Positions 1 through 12,538 of a stretch of 64,000 bases of DNA are shown in pieces. The position numbers and the translations under genes were made by a program. Source of the DNA: Nigrospora sphaerica (lineage: Eukaryota > Ascomycota > Sordariomycetes > Amphisphaeriales > Apiosporaceae). The stretch spans positions 8,494,001-8,558,000 of the forward strand of contig JAGVVL010000002.1 in the NCBI GenBank assembly GCA_018287875.1. The letters run 5' to 3'. Each line of letters opens with the position of its first letter. The first letter of the stretch is position 1. The notes below the pieces were generated by a model. It was not told the DNA's origin and did not search any database. It saw only the letters and a list, made by a program, of their open reading frames with translations.

Positions 1-54
1 CACATATCTACTGTCTCCAGCCTGTCGCTGAAGCCGGTCTCTTCGCGGACGAGC

Positions 55-1554
55 ATGACATCGACCGAGACCCAGGCCACGCGCAAACTCCCGCCCACAC
101 TCGACCAGGCCAAGCTGCCACCGCTCCCGCCGTCGAGAAGAGACCGCGAGGCTGCCGGGCAGACTTCGCCAGCAATTACACCTGTGCGATCCATCAAGTC
201 GGCACCCATCGTGCCCCAGGTACAGCCTGACGCGAGACCAAATCTGCCCCCGAGATTGCCATCAAGACCTGTCAAACCACCGCCTCAAATGAACGAACAG
301 CCTCAAAGCCCCGTGCCTGCCCAGTCGCGGCGCCTCCCGCCGCCCCCGAATGGCGGTTTTACAAAGCACAACTCGTTTACGGAGAACCGGCAGCCTGCCC
401 CTGCCTTGCCCGATGTACCCCCGCCAGTCCCCATCAGTTCGCGTCCGTCAGCAACGCAGATCGATGCCGTGGTGACACGTGCCGCGGCCAATGCTGTTGT
501 GTCCTGCCTGGTTTGCCGAGACTTCTCGCGCCCGGATGCCATTGCCGCCCAGTTCCCCGCCCATACTCTGCCGCGGCAGGATCCGGTCGGGTATCTGGCC
601 AATGTGCTCTGTGGCTCGTTCCCTTCGGCCACAGACAAAGCCCGCGCCATCTTCACCTGGTGTCACCACAACATCTCCTACAATGTCGAGGAATTTTTTG
701 GCAACTGCATTAAGCATCGCTCGGTCGAGGATACGATATTCCACGGCAAGGCTGTGTGCCAAGGATATGCTGAAGTCTATCAGTCCATTGCCCAGCGCGC
801 CGGGCTGCAGTGCGTTCTCGTCAGTGGCCACGGTAAGGGGTACGGCCACAGCGAACTGAAGAGAGGAGAACACCCACCGCCCGAAGAGACAAATCACGCC
901 TGGAACGCAGTCATGATCGACAACGGTGAATGGAAGCTACTGGACGCTTGCTGGGGCGCTGGCCATCTGGATGCTGGTAATACGTATAAGCAGGAGTTCA
1001 GCCCGCAGATGTTTTATTTCTCCAACGAGATGTTTGGTTTGACCCATTTCCCAAAAGATGCCCGCCACTTCTACAGGGCCGATGGAAGTATCCAGACGTG
1101 GCAGGAGTACTATATCGGCCCTGTGGCTGGCGGCAGGGCGTCGACGTGTGGCGGGATGGAGCAGGAGGGCCTTTCCAAGTTCAATTTCCTCCCGGCCGAG
1201 CAGCAGATTCCCGTCTACGGCGGCCAAGAGATCGTGCGCTTCCAGTTCTCCAAGGTGTGTGAGCACTGGGACGGCGTCAAACACGGGTCCGGGCCGCCCT
1301 ACCTGCTGATGGTCAAGATCGGCGGGCTCGACGGCCGCAAGGACGACTTCGTGCCCCTCGACACGGACGGCTACTGGTACTGGTGCGACATACGGGCCCG
1401 CGACCTCGGCGCCCCCGGCCAGAAGATCTTCCTTTACAGCCTGACGTCGCTCAACAATAAGGACGCCAGGGGCGTCACCAAGGACGAGTTCCTGCGCGCT
1501 AAGGGCCGCTCCGCCATGGGCTGGAGCCAGTACGTTTCTTGGGACTTGGTGTAG
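55..1554 (+). CDS. Proline-rich protein with transglutaminase-like (papain-fold) core domain
   Basis: Single-exon frame of 499 residues. Residues 1-130 are disordered and rich in PPxLP-type proline motifs, which are likely SH3 ligands. Residues about 180-310 form a transglutaminase-like core: Cys235 in a GKAVCQGYAE context, His281 in NHAWNA and Asp297 in LLDACWG make the Cys-His-Asp triad. The following ~180 residues match the C-terminal extension seen in fungal and animal relatives of the kyphoscoliosis-peptidase/Cyk3 group. Family knowledge suggests a cytoskeletal or cytokinesis-linked role rather than a proven cross-linking activity. The ATG at 55 has A at -3 and is chosen as start, but the frame stays open to base 1, so an upstream exon (for example an SH3 domain) could lie outside the window. 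Confidence 0.8.
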   Translation: MTSTETQATRKLPPTLDQAKLPPLPPSRRDREAAGQTSPAITPVRSIKSAPIVPQVQPDARPNLPPRLPSRPVKPPPQMNEQPQSPVPAQSRRLPPPPNGGFTKHNSFTENRQPAPALPDVPPPVPISSRPSATQIDAVVTRAAANAVVSCLVCRDFSRPDAIAAQFPAHTLPRQDPVGYLANVLCGSFPSATDKARAIFTWCHHNISYNVEEFFGNCIKHRSVEDTIFHGKAVCQGYAEVYQSIAQRAGLQCVLVSGHGKGYGHSELKRGEHPPPEETNHAWNAVMIDNGEWKLLDACWGAGHLDAGNTYKQEFSPQMFYFSNEMFGLTHFPKDARHFYRADGSIQTWQEYYIGPVAGGRASTCGGMEQEGLSKFNFLPAEQQIPVYGGQEIVRFQFSKVCEHWDGVKHGSGPPYLLMVKIGGLDGRKDDFVPLDTDGYWYWCDIRARDLGAPGQKIFLYSLTSLNNKDARGVTKDEFLRAKGRSAMGWSQYVSWDLV

Positions 1555-4500
1555 GTAGGTAGGTAAAGTAGAGAGGGAGGTACACGGGTATATAGTGTGG
1601 AGGTTTGACGATCGTTATGGATTCGGGGGGCGGGCTTAATTTTGGCTACATCGTACATCTGTAGCCCCCGCCGCTGAGAGTGCATGCGTGTCCTCGGCGC
1701 CAGGCACCATGTACCGCATCTCCAGGAGATATATATCCCAAAATTAGGCCATTTACTACGGTTTCGCCAACACTTATCGCGTACCTCTCCTATGTCATTA
1801 TGACTTTGCCTCGCCGCGTCTAGCTTATAGTGAATGTGTAATGACGACTTTCGGTATAGGCTTTTGAGTCTGGAGGGAACGAGACTCAGTGTCCACGCAG
1901 GTACCGGGTTCGAACCCACCATGTGCTGAGTTTCCGGCCCTTCTTTGGTAGCGACTTCCTCTTGAGGGCAACACAACTCGGCGAAAAAGAGAGGAAAGAA
2001 AAATCTATGTAGACAAAGCGACGTGCGAAATAAGAAAAGACCAAAAAAAGGGCCCCTCGACCGGAAGGTCTGGGAAGCGGATCTATAGGATGCTTCGGGG
2101 GAGCATCTACTGAACCGTAAACCAGGCATCCCCGAAGGGACCCCAGTTGGTTTGCGTGAGCTCAACCCACCTAACACCGCTTCAACCAGATTGATCCAAC
2201 TCGGCCAGGGAGCCGACGACTGTAATTGACGGCAGTCGTATTTACTCATCTTTCAACTAACAGGGCATATATTGGCGTCTCTGACGGATTGGGGAGCGCG
2301 GGCGCCCTAGGGCGTGGGCTCGAGCCCTTCTATTGGCTGAGTATTCCTATATGAGGCCGTGGCTTGGAGGCTCGGGGGCCGCGAGGCCATTATAAGCTCT
2401 TCACCGGCTGAGCCTTCCTATATGAGCTCGTGGCTTGAGGCCTAGTCGGGCGGTTACGGGTTGTTGCTGACTAGCGGAGACGTAGTCTTATACCCGGGGC
2501 GGAGAGTTGCCCTCGCCCCATCATAGAGGGTGTGGCCTGAAAGCTAGGTTGTTTCTGTCACGCTAGCCCCAGTTCTTGGATGCGGAAGTGGAGGGCGAGG
2601 CGCGGATGCTGGGGGAGAAGAGAATCGGGAAGTGGAAGAAGATTCCGATAACAGTAGTGGCGCGTTCGCTTAACGGGGAAAGCAGAGTAGCCACTCGCCA
2701 TGACAACGAGAACACACCGCAGCGGACGGGGGGCACGCCCTTTGGCGGGTCACTCGACGGCCAGTTCGAATAATGAGGTTTCAGAAACATCATATCCAAG
2801 TCGTGGAGCATCCCTGGTGACGGTATCCGGAGCGAAAGGACCGAGGAGGCAAAATCAGAAGCTCATGGGTCGGAGCTGACAGAATGCAAATGTTGGTTCG
2901 TACCACGAAAGGGTAGACGGAATCATTGCCGAGAGACAGTCGTGCTCGAGGAAACCGAGACCAACTGTTGTTTATATGACCTCCAACTAGTGATAAATGT
3001 CGTCGGCAACAGGCTCCGAGGCAGCGGAGGTGGTGTTACTTGTTAGGGGCGGCAATGACATATTCTCAATGATAGGGAGGCTGTTAACATGCCAGACAGG
3101 TCCTCGTACCACCTTTGATATCCAGGAGGAGTTGAACCGTATGGATTTTATTAATCAGAAGACATCACTTTGGTACTGCCTGCTATTGGGTTGTGAGAAG
3201 GTGGTAAGCAAGTACAAGCCGTCAAGTCACTACTTGGTGGATAGACTGGATGGATCTTGTCTTTTCCCCTGGATAGAACGGGCTTTCTTGGGATAGTCTA
3301 CCTATCTATATCGCATGCGACCATTCGTTCCCATGAGATTCAAATGAAACAAGTATCCATTTCATATTTCCATCAGAGTGAGACTCTAAGATACTGATTG
3401 TAGCCATAATTCGAGAGTAGGTTTGGCAACGCCGAGTTGCGAGGCAGGCAAACGCTCGGGCTATCCGGCGGCCGATTCGATCTCAAGGGCAGTGGACCTT
3501 TCCATCGTGGTTCGGTAAGCCTGTGGAAAGTATTAGGCCCCGGGTTGGGCGCTGTGGGTGGTTTAGTGGTGGCTCGATGGGCCAGACTCGGTAAATCTTA
3601 CGCAAATGGTGCGTTGGGTATGTCTATCGCAGAAGGCCGCCTACACCTGCCACGAGATCTGGCTTGCTGAGGCTCCCTGTCCCATCAAATTGCTGTCAAT
3701 TGAACTCAATCCATGGTAATGTGGTCAGCCAGGATACCATTTGGACTGGTAAGTTCATCTTGGAAATTGCTGTAACAACGGAAGGCTCACGGCCATTTGA
3801 ATGGGAACAGATAATTTGTCTTTTCTTGATGGTTTCGTGCAACTGGAAAGCGAACTTCAATGAGGAGACAGACGCAGTGACATTTTCGCTTGCTACTGCC
3901 AGTTACCCACCCACCTGATGGTATCGATGTCCGAAAAGGGCAATGCTTTGAGGCTGCCGGCAGGCTGAGTGGACAAGCCGCAGGTCCATACCTAAAGGAC
4001 CTAGGTAGTAGACAGCAGCTAACGATTAGCGGTATCGTGGCCGACCCTACACCTCTACCTTCCAAAGTCTGACTGTAGAAGGATGGCACACGAACCGGCT
4101 GCCGTCTCGTATATGCGGAAGCTCGATCCGCCGAACGTGGCAGTGGCAGTGGGGGGCCCACGAACGTGGATTTCCCGCACCGCCGGGGTCGGGGTTCCGC
4201 GAACCTGGGGGCCGAGATGAGTTGATCACCTAACTGAGTGCTAACCAAACTGCATCGCGAAGCCAACTCCGCAGGCCTTTTGGTGGCTGCCTGCGTTGGC
4301 GACGCGTATAAGAAGCATGTCCCTGGGCTGAGCTGGGCACATCTAGGCTGACTGCGCCTCGATGGTGACCTGATCGGTGGTGTCCAGGGGAGGAGACACC
4401 AAGTTCCGAGACGCGGTGGAGAGAAGCTTGTCTGAGCCTCGATGGCATGGCATTATCCGTGAAGGCGTTTGCTCTGAAAGAAAGAGATCGATAGCGTGTT

Positions 4501-6700
4501 ATTTTTCCCGTCTGGTTCCCCGGCTTTTGCCCGTGAACAGTTGGGTTAGATCTTATCTTCCCGTCGTTCCAGACTGCTCCGCCACCACATTAGTGCGTCG
4601 TGTTCCGGCGTGAACAGCTTGTAGCCAATCAACCGCGCCGCAACGACTTGGACTACTGCCCGCTTGCGTGGCCAGCCTCCATATCCACACCCGGTTCTCG
4701 TAACCTTTGCGCTCCGGGGGTCCGGTCGTGAAGTCTGGCATGCGCTGCTGGCTGCATGGGCGTGAAATCGACTGCTGTCATGCGCGAGCGCGGCCTGCTC
4801 GGTTATGAAGACACGAATGGCCGAGAGACACAAGGCGAAAGGCGAATGGCCGGAACAAAGCGGAGTTACTCGTGTTGAAAGACGCCTCCGAGTGGGCAGA
4901 TGGGCAAGTGCAAGCAACCCATGCGTTGAGTGGCGGAGTTGTAGATCTATCCTTCCAGAGGCCCGGGTCCGTCGTGACGACGACAGCTACGGCCAAACCC
5001 AGCTGCGTGACCTATCACGGCCATGAGGGCCTCCCCATGCGACGTTGTGTTGGGGCAAAACCCGTTAGTGCGGGGAATAGGCCCGGGGTCAGCCTCGGGA
5101 AGGGGGGGGGGTTGCCTTCAGCCGCTTGAAATGGCGCAAGATCAACGCCTGCGCGCGTATCTGTGACCGGGGAGCACGTCGTGGCGGCTAATAATAGCTC
5201 GCTTCCTTCTCACGGTCTCGCCCGAGTAGGGCAATGCCATGCTGTCCCAGACGTAGGCGATGGTGGTCGCCTTCACGGATTCACGTCGCGGATGGCAAGA
5301 TCGAGTGCATCAAGATCGCAGTGTTCATGGCGTTGAAGGTGATTCCCGATTTGCCAGCGCCACGCATATCTCGTTACGCACGAGGACATCCACCGATGGC
5401 ACTCCCTCCAGGCAGCCCAGTCAGCCTGTATCGACGGAATCTTACAACCGGGCGGTCCCAGCTTTGTAAACACCTAATCAACACAACATGCGCGCAGAGC
5501 TGAGCAAAGAAGCACATGAGTGGGCTCGAGGTCGGACGTATTTACGGGACGAGGCCGACAAAGCCGCATTTACACGTGTCGCCTGTCGGGCATCCAGGAA
5601 CGACACTGCGCCGACAAAAGCAAACTGAAAGGGCGGGCGTTGCCGTATGATATGAGCAGAGTTCGAGGGCGCGGCGACCCTATTTTGAACTGCACGTCGG
5701 CAGAGGGCGAGAAAACAGGACCGCCACGAGAAGAGATCCGACGGAGATCGGATGTTGGTAGACGCCGATCATCTTGAAGGGGCTCGTTGTCCGACCGGAG
5801 CTACGAGCTTGGATCCGCCAGGGCCGTTTTCCCTTTTTTTTTCGTTTGGCAGGTTGACAGACAGGCTCAGCAGGCCAACAGGCAGCCAACAGGCTCCTTG
5901 CCAAGTGAGCAGGTTTCAGCGGGTACCTCTATGAATTCCACGGTTGGGGTGTGGTGCCATTGAGACGTAGCACTTGCTTCTAAGCCTTCGGTCTTCCTGC
6001 GGCATGGACAGGATGATCGCGAGAACCCATCATCAAATACGAATATGTCAATAGAGACGTCCCGCCTAATTTCGTTCCGTCGTACGGGGCAACGAAACCC
6101 GGCCGGGTGGCTGGATGGATGGCGGGCGTTACCTGGGTTCCCACAGTAGAGAGCGGCCCAGCAGCCTAGGCTTACTAGGCCCGGTGTCGTGCTGCGCAGG
6201 GCACCCGCTGGGTATGTGGACCTGGTGTTGAAAGCCGGACAGAAGCAGCACAAGGGTGGGCCCGACGGTAGGCCAGTAGTACACAGTAGTTGGGGGGGTG
6301 GGGGAGCATCTTGTTCATCGTTATGTTTCGTGAGGTTTGAGTGGAGGGGCCAAGGGGGCTTAGCCGTTCATCGTATGGGACTGGGTCTGGCCCGGGTCAG
6401 CGCAACATCGCCAAGGGGAACGAGGAAATGGATCCCCGATAGCGAGCCCACCCGCGACATGTTGTGCTGTGTACGCGTCGACGAGTTTGCTGGCCCGGCT
6501 ATGCAGTGATGCAGCCCACACCCCTGGCGCCCTGGGGCCGTTGTACCACCCAAATTGCGTGGTCATCGCCTCCACCCGGCGCCTCCTCTCGCCGCCCAGG
6601 CCAGATTGGCTATGACATCGCCGACGACAAGCCCAGGCGGGCGCGCGAGAGAGAGACGAGGTGGAGGACAATTGCGATGGCTGGGAAGGAATGAACTACA
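1555..6700. other. Gene-poor intergenic region
   Basis: About 5 kb with only short, overlapping open frames that lack recognisable domains, good codon texture or splice logic. The first few hundred bases are presumably the 3' UTR of the transglutaminase-like gene. It holds the imperfect 71-bp repeat at 2333-2441, a run of ten G at 5102-5111, and scattered TTCGAA-type sequence (near 1908) that does not fold into a tRNA. No transposon terminal repeats or transposase motifs were seen. Confidence 0.5.
2333..2441 (+). repeat. Imperfect direct repeat, ~38 bp units, 71-bp spacing
   Basis: Two copies of a segment sharing TTCCTATATGAG and CGTGGCTTG lie at about 2333-2371 and 2404-2441. The core TTCCTATATGAG is exact and the flanks differ at a few positions. 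They lie outside any gene; origin unknown. Confidence 0.55.
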
Positions 6701-7669
6701 CTTTCCAGGTCGCTAATGTGTTTTTTGCATCCTGCCCTGCCTCCCCCGCCTCCCCTGCCTCTCCTCCTGCCGCCATCTGCCTCCCGTGCATCCTCTCCAT
6801 CTCTAGTCGTAGACATTGTCTTTCTAGATCTCACGACCGACCGACCGATACCGAGGCATCTGCAACCTTGCCTACTCGGGTCCCTGCCCCGTACCAAGAC
6901 CTCTACCCAACCCAGAACGCAATCCGATACCACCCTGCCCTTCAGCCCGGGCAGCCCCAGCCTGGTCCTGAAACCAATCGAGGGGTGTCGTCGCTTAACG
7001 AATCGACCCTCCACTGGCGACTGCTCCCACAACCATCCTATCGTGCCCACCCTTTCATCCCCCTCTTCGGCCGGCCTCCTTCTCTTGCCACTTTTCGACT
7101 GGACCGAGAGATAGGAGAACAGCCGAGACAACTCAAGACCTTCCAACACCCACGCTGCCGCCCCGCGCCCCGTGAAAGAGAGCTCAACACATGGATCAGC
7201 AGACGTTCGCTTCTTTGACGTCCTCCTCACCCACGACCGCCCTACCGCACCAACAGCTTCCCTCGTGCGACCTCCCGCCCGCCGTTTCCGGAACCTACGT
7301 CGCCTCGGCCCAAATTCACGAACAGGCCGACTTCGCCTGATCGCACTGCACGAGGCCGAGTGGCTCGACTTTGCCGTCTACCTTTTCGCCTGTCAGGGCA
7401 CCTTGCCTCCTGCCGAACCCTCTATTGACACTACATGCGCTGCTCGATCCTTGCGCTTCCCGCTTGAACGAGAGTTGCCCGAGCTCCCCAGCAGACGAAC
7501 CTAGTTGGCACAGGCGCTTTATTTTGCCGCCTGCCGTCGACCCTGGTTTTTGAGACATTTCACACGTCGAATTGCTTGGTAGCCGTCGCCGCTCGGTTCC
7601 GCGAACACCACAGACGGGCGGCGACGATCCGCCGTCGCCTCTTTTTCCTTTCCCCGCGCCACCGTCGCC
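6701..7669 (+). promoter_or_regulatory. Pyrimidine-rich promoter / 5' leader of the NIPA gene
   Basis: The upstream 900 bases become strongly C+T-rich (CCTCCCCC and TCTCC tracts from about 6730), as is common around transcription starts in filamentous ascomycetes. Several short upstream ATG frames exist, which could act as uORFs if transcribed. No single TATA box stands out. Confidence 0.4.
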
Positions 7670-10022
7670 ATGGACCAAGCAGCCTACGCCCTCGATGTCG
7701 CCCACAACCTCTACGCCCGCGCCGGCAACGAGACGGCTACCGAAGACCCCACAAAGGCCACCCGCCCCCCGGTTTACAAGGTCATAGGTATATCGCTTGC
7801 CATCGCTTCTGGCGTCTTCATTGGAAGCTCCTTCGTACTGAAGAAATACGGCCTGCTCAAAGCGAACGAGAAGTATAACGAGGTCGCCGGCGAGGGTTAT
7901 GGCTATCTGAAAAACGCCTACTGGTGGACGGGTATGATTCTCATGATCGTCGGCGAAATCTGCAATTTTGTCGCATATGCCTTCACCGATGCCATTCTGG
8001 TCACCCCGCTGGGCGCCCTGTCCGTCGTCATTTGCACCATCTTGTCCGCCATTTTCCTCAAGGAGAGACTCAGTATTGTCGGGAAAGTGGCCTGCTTCCT
8101 CTGCATCATTGGCTCTGTCGTCATCGTTATGAACGCACCCGAGGAGTCGTCGGTCGCCAACATCCAGGAAATGCAACACTATGCAATCACACCAGGTTTC
8201 CTCAGCTACACCGGTGTCATTATTGTGGGCTCCGCCGTTGTCGCCATCTGGGTTGCGCCCAGGTATGCCAAGAAGAACATGCTGGTTTACATCTCGATTT
8301 GCAGCTGGATCGGAGGTCTCAGCGTCGTTGCGACACAGGGCCTGGGAGCTGCCATTGTCGCCCAGGTCCAAGGCACGTCGGGGCCTCAGTTTAAGCAGTG
8401 GTTTCTCTATGTGCTGCTGGCTTTCGTCATCGGCACCCTGCTGACCGAAATCATCTATCTGAACGTGAGTTTGTAGCATTTTCTGGCGGACCGCCGTCCC
8501 CAAACTAACCCACCCCCGACAGAAAGCACTCAACCTATTCAACGCGGCCATGGTCACCCCCACGTATTACGTTTACTTCACAAGTACCACGATTATCACC
8601 TCGGCTGTCTTGTTCCAAGGCTTCAAAGGCACCGCATCGTCAATTACCACGGTTGTGATGGGTTTCCTCACGATATGCTCCGGCGTGGTACTTTTGCAAC
8701 TGTCCAAGTCGGCCAAAGATGTTCCCGATACCGCCGTGTTCAAGGGCGACTTGGATCAGATCCACACGATTGCCGAGCAGGAACAGTCCGAGACGGAGCC
8801 CAAAGCCGACGCGATTCGGGGAACCGCCGCTATCGTGCGACGGTTTTCGACGGCCCGCCAAAAGTGGGAAGCCGAGGAACTGAAGCGACTGCATCAGGAG
8901 AAAGAGCTGGAACGGCTAGAGACGCTCAACGAGGAGGCACCGGTGGAATACGAATGGGACGGACTGCGGAGACGCCGAACGATGACGATGAGCACCCGGA
9001 GCCGGCGGACGGTCTCACCAGGTCCATTCAACCAGCCCCATCACAGCATAACATTCCAGGAACCACCCTCGACGCCCCACCCGCCGCTGGGTATGTCTCA
9101 CTTTCCGACCGAGTCCGAGTTGGAAGAGGAGAGGACGCGCCAGGCGTCACCGGGGATGCTGTCGAGCATTGCGGGTACGATCCGCGGCCGTGGCCGGAGC
9201 ATAGGAGCCCGAAGCACGGGTGGACGGAGCGCCGTCCTCCCCGGACACCCCGAGTACACCGAGGAGGAGTACTATAACACCAAAACGCAAAGCCCGATGC
9301 ATCCCGTGCAGTTGACCGATATCACCGTGCCAAATAAGGAGGGCAGCCCCTACGGCCCCACGCTAGAGCACGTGTATGGACTGCCCGACGGCTTGCGCAA
9401 ACAGAACACGGAATACGGAGGTGCCGCCGCCCTTGTCCGCAGCGCCGCCAGCCTAGCAACGGGCAGTGCCGGCCAGCGTATCCATTTCGACGAAGGACGC
9501 CCGGTGAGCAGCCAGCACTCGCTTGCTCCGCCCACGCCGCCACCCCACCTGGAAGGATCCTCAGCTCGCCGGCAATTCTCGTTCCAAAATGTCTTCCGTC
9601 GGCACCATGCTGACGGACCGCAGGAACACGACCGCCCCCAGCCAGCCATGAAACCCCCGAGCCGGTCCGGAGTGAGGTCCCGGGGGTACTCGAGCCCGCA
9701 GACCAAGGGCGCAAGCGAGGAGGAGAGACTGGGACTGGTCAAAGAAGTCTCAGGGCAACCTACCCTGAACCGCTACAACGAGGAGATGTACCTCGAGGAA
9801 GACATTGAGGAGCGATACGCGGACGACAGGCGAGGCGAACGGTACGGCCGCCCCATCACGGACCGGCGCGAGAGCGACAGCTCCGAGGACCGGACATCAG
9901 AAATGGCCGACTATGAGGCGAGCCGCCGGCGGTGGAAGGATGACCGTGGCGGACGCCGGGACCGCGATTCCCAGCCACGATTGCCACCGCAGGCCCGAGG
10001 GGGTGGCAGTTCGCACCGATGA
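7670..10022 (+). CDS. NIPA-type magnesium transporter
   Basis: Two exons, 7670-8464 and 8523-10022, joined across a 58-nt GTGAGT...CGACAG intron with a CTAAC branch site; the join restores an uninterrupted 764-residue protein. Residues about 36-340 hold roughly nine membrane helices with NIPA/DUF803 landmarks (SGVFIGSSFVLKK, TPLGALSV, ATQGLGAAI, PTYYVYFT). NIPA proteins move Mg2+ across plasma or endosomal membranes. The remaining ~420 residues are a hydrophilic, Ser/Arg/Glu-rich cytosolic tail, long for the family but common in filamentous fungi, probably a site of phosphorylation and trafficking control. The ATG sits in a good CGTCGCCATGG context. Confidence 0.9.
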
Positions 10023-10733
10023 GGCCGCGCTATTTACGGCACCCCGCTGAACGAGAAACGATGCATCATTAGCGAGCATACGAACGGAGTTTTGCCTTGT
10101 TGTCTTCATCCCGGAGACGTCTTTCTACTTTTTTTTGTCTTGGGTAACCTGGCGCCGAGTGCGGCTCTCGGCGTCCCCCACGAGCGAGGGCTAGGTTGTA
10201 TTAGTACCACGTCATGGCCATGACGAGCCTCCACGATACGGCCGATCCGAAAGAGGCCACTGGGCGGGATAGAATTTATCAACACATGAGGGGGAGGCGT
10301 ATTAAACGCCGGGGGGTGTGTAGAGATATGAGTGAGCTGGCGATGATGGATAGGCCGGCCACGGCGCACGCGAGAAGGGATTCCATCGGCGCCCTCGGCC
10401 AGAGAGGGAATAGGGCGCCGCGGGTCTGAATACATCAAGGGTCGCGACCCTACGTGACGGACAGGCTGTCGTCTTGTGGCGATTGTGATTGTGGGTGGTC
10501 TAGAACTGACCAGTTTCTAGACAGCTCGTATTTTATGTCCCACCTGTATTCGAGAGCCTCCATACCGGTAGCTGGAGCCTCTGCTCACTTCATCCCACAG
10601 GGGGCGGCGCGCAGAGCCTAGCTCTAATGCCCGGTAAACTTTTGGGCATCTTGGTGGAAAAGCGGCCCCGTTTCTCGGCCCTTGTTTTCGCACTGCTCGA
10701 CCGGAAGGTCTCGAGTTTGCGCCGGAACCCATA
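10023..10733. other. Intergenic, 3' side of NIPA gene
   Basis: Contains the presumed NIPA 3' UTR. No further gene or RNA signal was recognised. Confidence 0.4.
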
Positions 10734-11188
10734 CTAGGAATCCCATGCCCCGTGGAACGCATCGGAGAACACGAAGATATTAGAGGGCTGCAGACCTGGG
10801 TAGACATGGGCGGCGACGGCACCGGGTTGGCTGACCAGGGCGTCATGTAGGACGGCGAGACCTTTGAAAAGCCGCGAGAGGCTTTTCCACATGTTCATTC
10901 GCTGGTCGCAGGTGTTCGGAAGTTCGTTCTCCTGAGATAAATGGACAAGACTGTCCTTGTCAGCATATTGGAGGGGGATCGCGGGCCTGCGGCACTGGGT
11001 GAAAGAGCCCAAGTGCGCCGGGATGTCTTCCAGCCGTACTTTGGCGCAGTTCTTGTGCGCATTCGAGAACGCACCTTCGGACTCCTCGGGTGGAACTATG
11101 TTGGCGACGACCAAGACCTGGTCTCCTTGCCAGCACTTGCTTCAGTCGCAGGAGGGAGGAGCGGATCAAGGAATATGATGGTGGCAAC
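10734..11188 (-). pseudogene. Protein-kinase domain relic
   Basis: The minus-strand frame contains MWKSLSRLFKGLAVLHD followed by LQPSNIFVF, matching the alpha-E helix and catalytic loop (HxDLKPxN) of fungal serine/threonine kinase-like proteins. The loop is degenerate: the HRD/HxD segment reads HVYPGLQPSN, so the catalytic Asp is gone. No glycine-rich loop, VAIK lysine or DFG motif is present in frame, and the frame is open for only ~126 residues. It reads as a decayed fragment of a larger kinase or kinase-fused gene. An undetected spliced gene with a pseudokinase domain is possible but less likely. Confidence 0.45.
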
Positions 11189-12538
11189 GCGAGTCGTAGT
11201 TAACATGGTGGTACTTCTAGTGACTATCTTTCTTGGGGTGAATTCGTACCCAGCTCGGATTGCTTATCAAGCATGGCAGCACCCAGGACTCCCTCCCCAG
11301 CACTGATATGCAACATTGGCTTCAGACGGCAGCAAATGGGTGGGAGGCTACGGCACACGAGAAGAGACGCATGCACCATAAGGACGTCGGCAGCCTCTCC
11401 GGGTTATGCGAAGTTCTACGCCGCAGGTGACGCCACCCCTCATGTACACAGCAGCCGGCCTGAATATGCCATTCCTCTCTTAGTCTTTTCAGATTTCTCG
11501 AGGCGCAGCAGAGCGGCCGAGACGGCTCACAGGAGCTAAGTAGGACATCTCGCCGTTTGCTTCAAATACACGCGGCGTGCCAACAGCCCCCGTGTCCTCT
11601 TGTAGTGACCGAGTCGTACCTGGATCGGAAGGGTGTTGAGCCAAGAACCGATGCAGCGGGTGGCCGTCTCCGCACAAGTTCCGGGGCCAAGCGCCGCGAC
11701 AGCCGAGTGGTCCGCGCACCGAACGGCGTTCCTCACGGGCGAAAGACGAGGAGGGCCCGCAGGAACCGGAGTGCGTCGAGGTGGTGCGGAGTAAGGACAC
11801 CGCCCTCGTTGCATTTTGAGTGCGAGATTCCCGCCGAAGCGGCCCGGCCCGCGGAAGACGAGATTTCAAGACAGTGGCGGGGGTTGGCAGATCTCGGATG
11901 GATCTTTGGATGAACGCCCTGGGATCCGGCCGGCCGGATTCCCCATCTGTACGCTTGCAGTGACTCGGCATGGCTTCGATCTCGGTCCTGATCTCCGATT
12001 TGGCCGGTATCTCGGCTGGGGCCCTCGAGTTGAGCTTCATCGGTCGGACTGTAACACACCACCGTTGGACGCTGGACCATTGCCCTGCTCCGGCTTGTGC
12101 TATCACCCTCTGCCTCTCTTCTACACCAGGCTACCCGTGCTTACGCCCCGGCTCAGCCCGGAAGATCGCCTTCCGAGCCTGCCACAGCGGACACCTTACC
12201 TATCGTTTGTAGTTCTGATCTGATAACTTGGTTCCACGTCTCCAGTGCGGCATCTATCCTTTTCCTTTCCGTTTCCGCGACTTGTCCGATAAGCCGGCTG
12301 GTGGGGCTTCGTTGTCGGACTGCCCGCCAGGCGCAACTACCGGTGCGTCGACGGGCGTTTCCATTCCGGCGAGTTGCACTTGCCGCATGCTGAGGCCCCG
12401 CGACTACAAGAAGACTTCGAAGTATTGCTTAAAAAATGCGACAGAGACGAGCATATGCTGGTGGCCACCTCCAACAGATATCACTTGAACATGGGAAAGC
12501 GGCGATAGTTGGCAGGGGTTTTGTTCTACAAGAAGTCG
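11189..12538. other. Intergenic, no recognised gene
   Basis: Several overlapping open frames of 90-200 codons exist on the minus strand (for example 11489-12106), but they overlap each other in different frames and show no domain, signal peptide or coherent splice joins. They are treated as chance frames in GC-rich DNA or as remnants upstream of the kinase relic. Confidence 0.35.

Noticed and set aside
1900..1925. GGTTCGAACCC-like tRNA T-arm
   Set aside because: The T-stem does not pair on either strand (CCGGG against CCACC) and no A-box or anticodon arm is placed correctly upstream.
11489..12106. 205-codon minus-strand frame
   Set aside because: No motif, overlaps other frames of similar length, no splice support.
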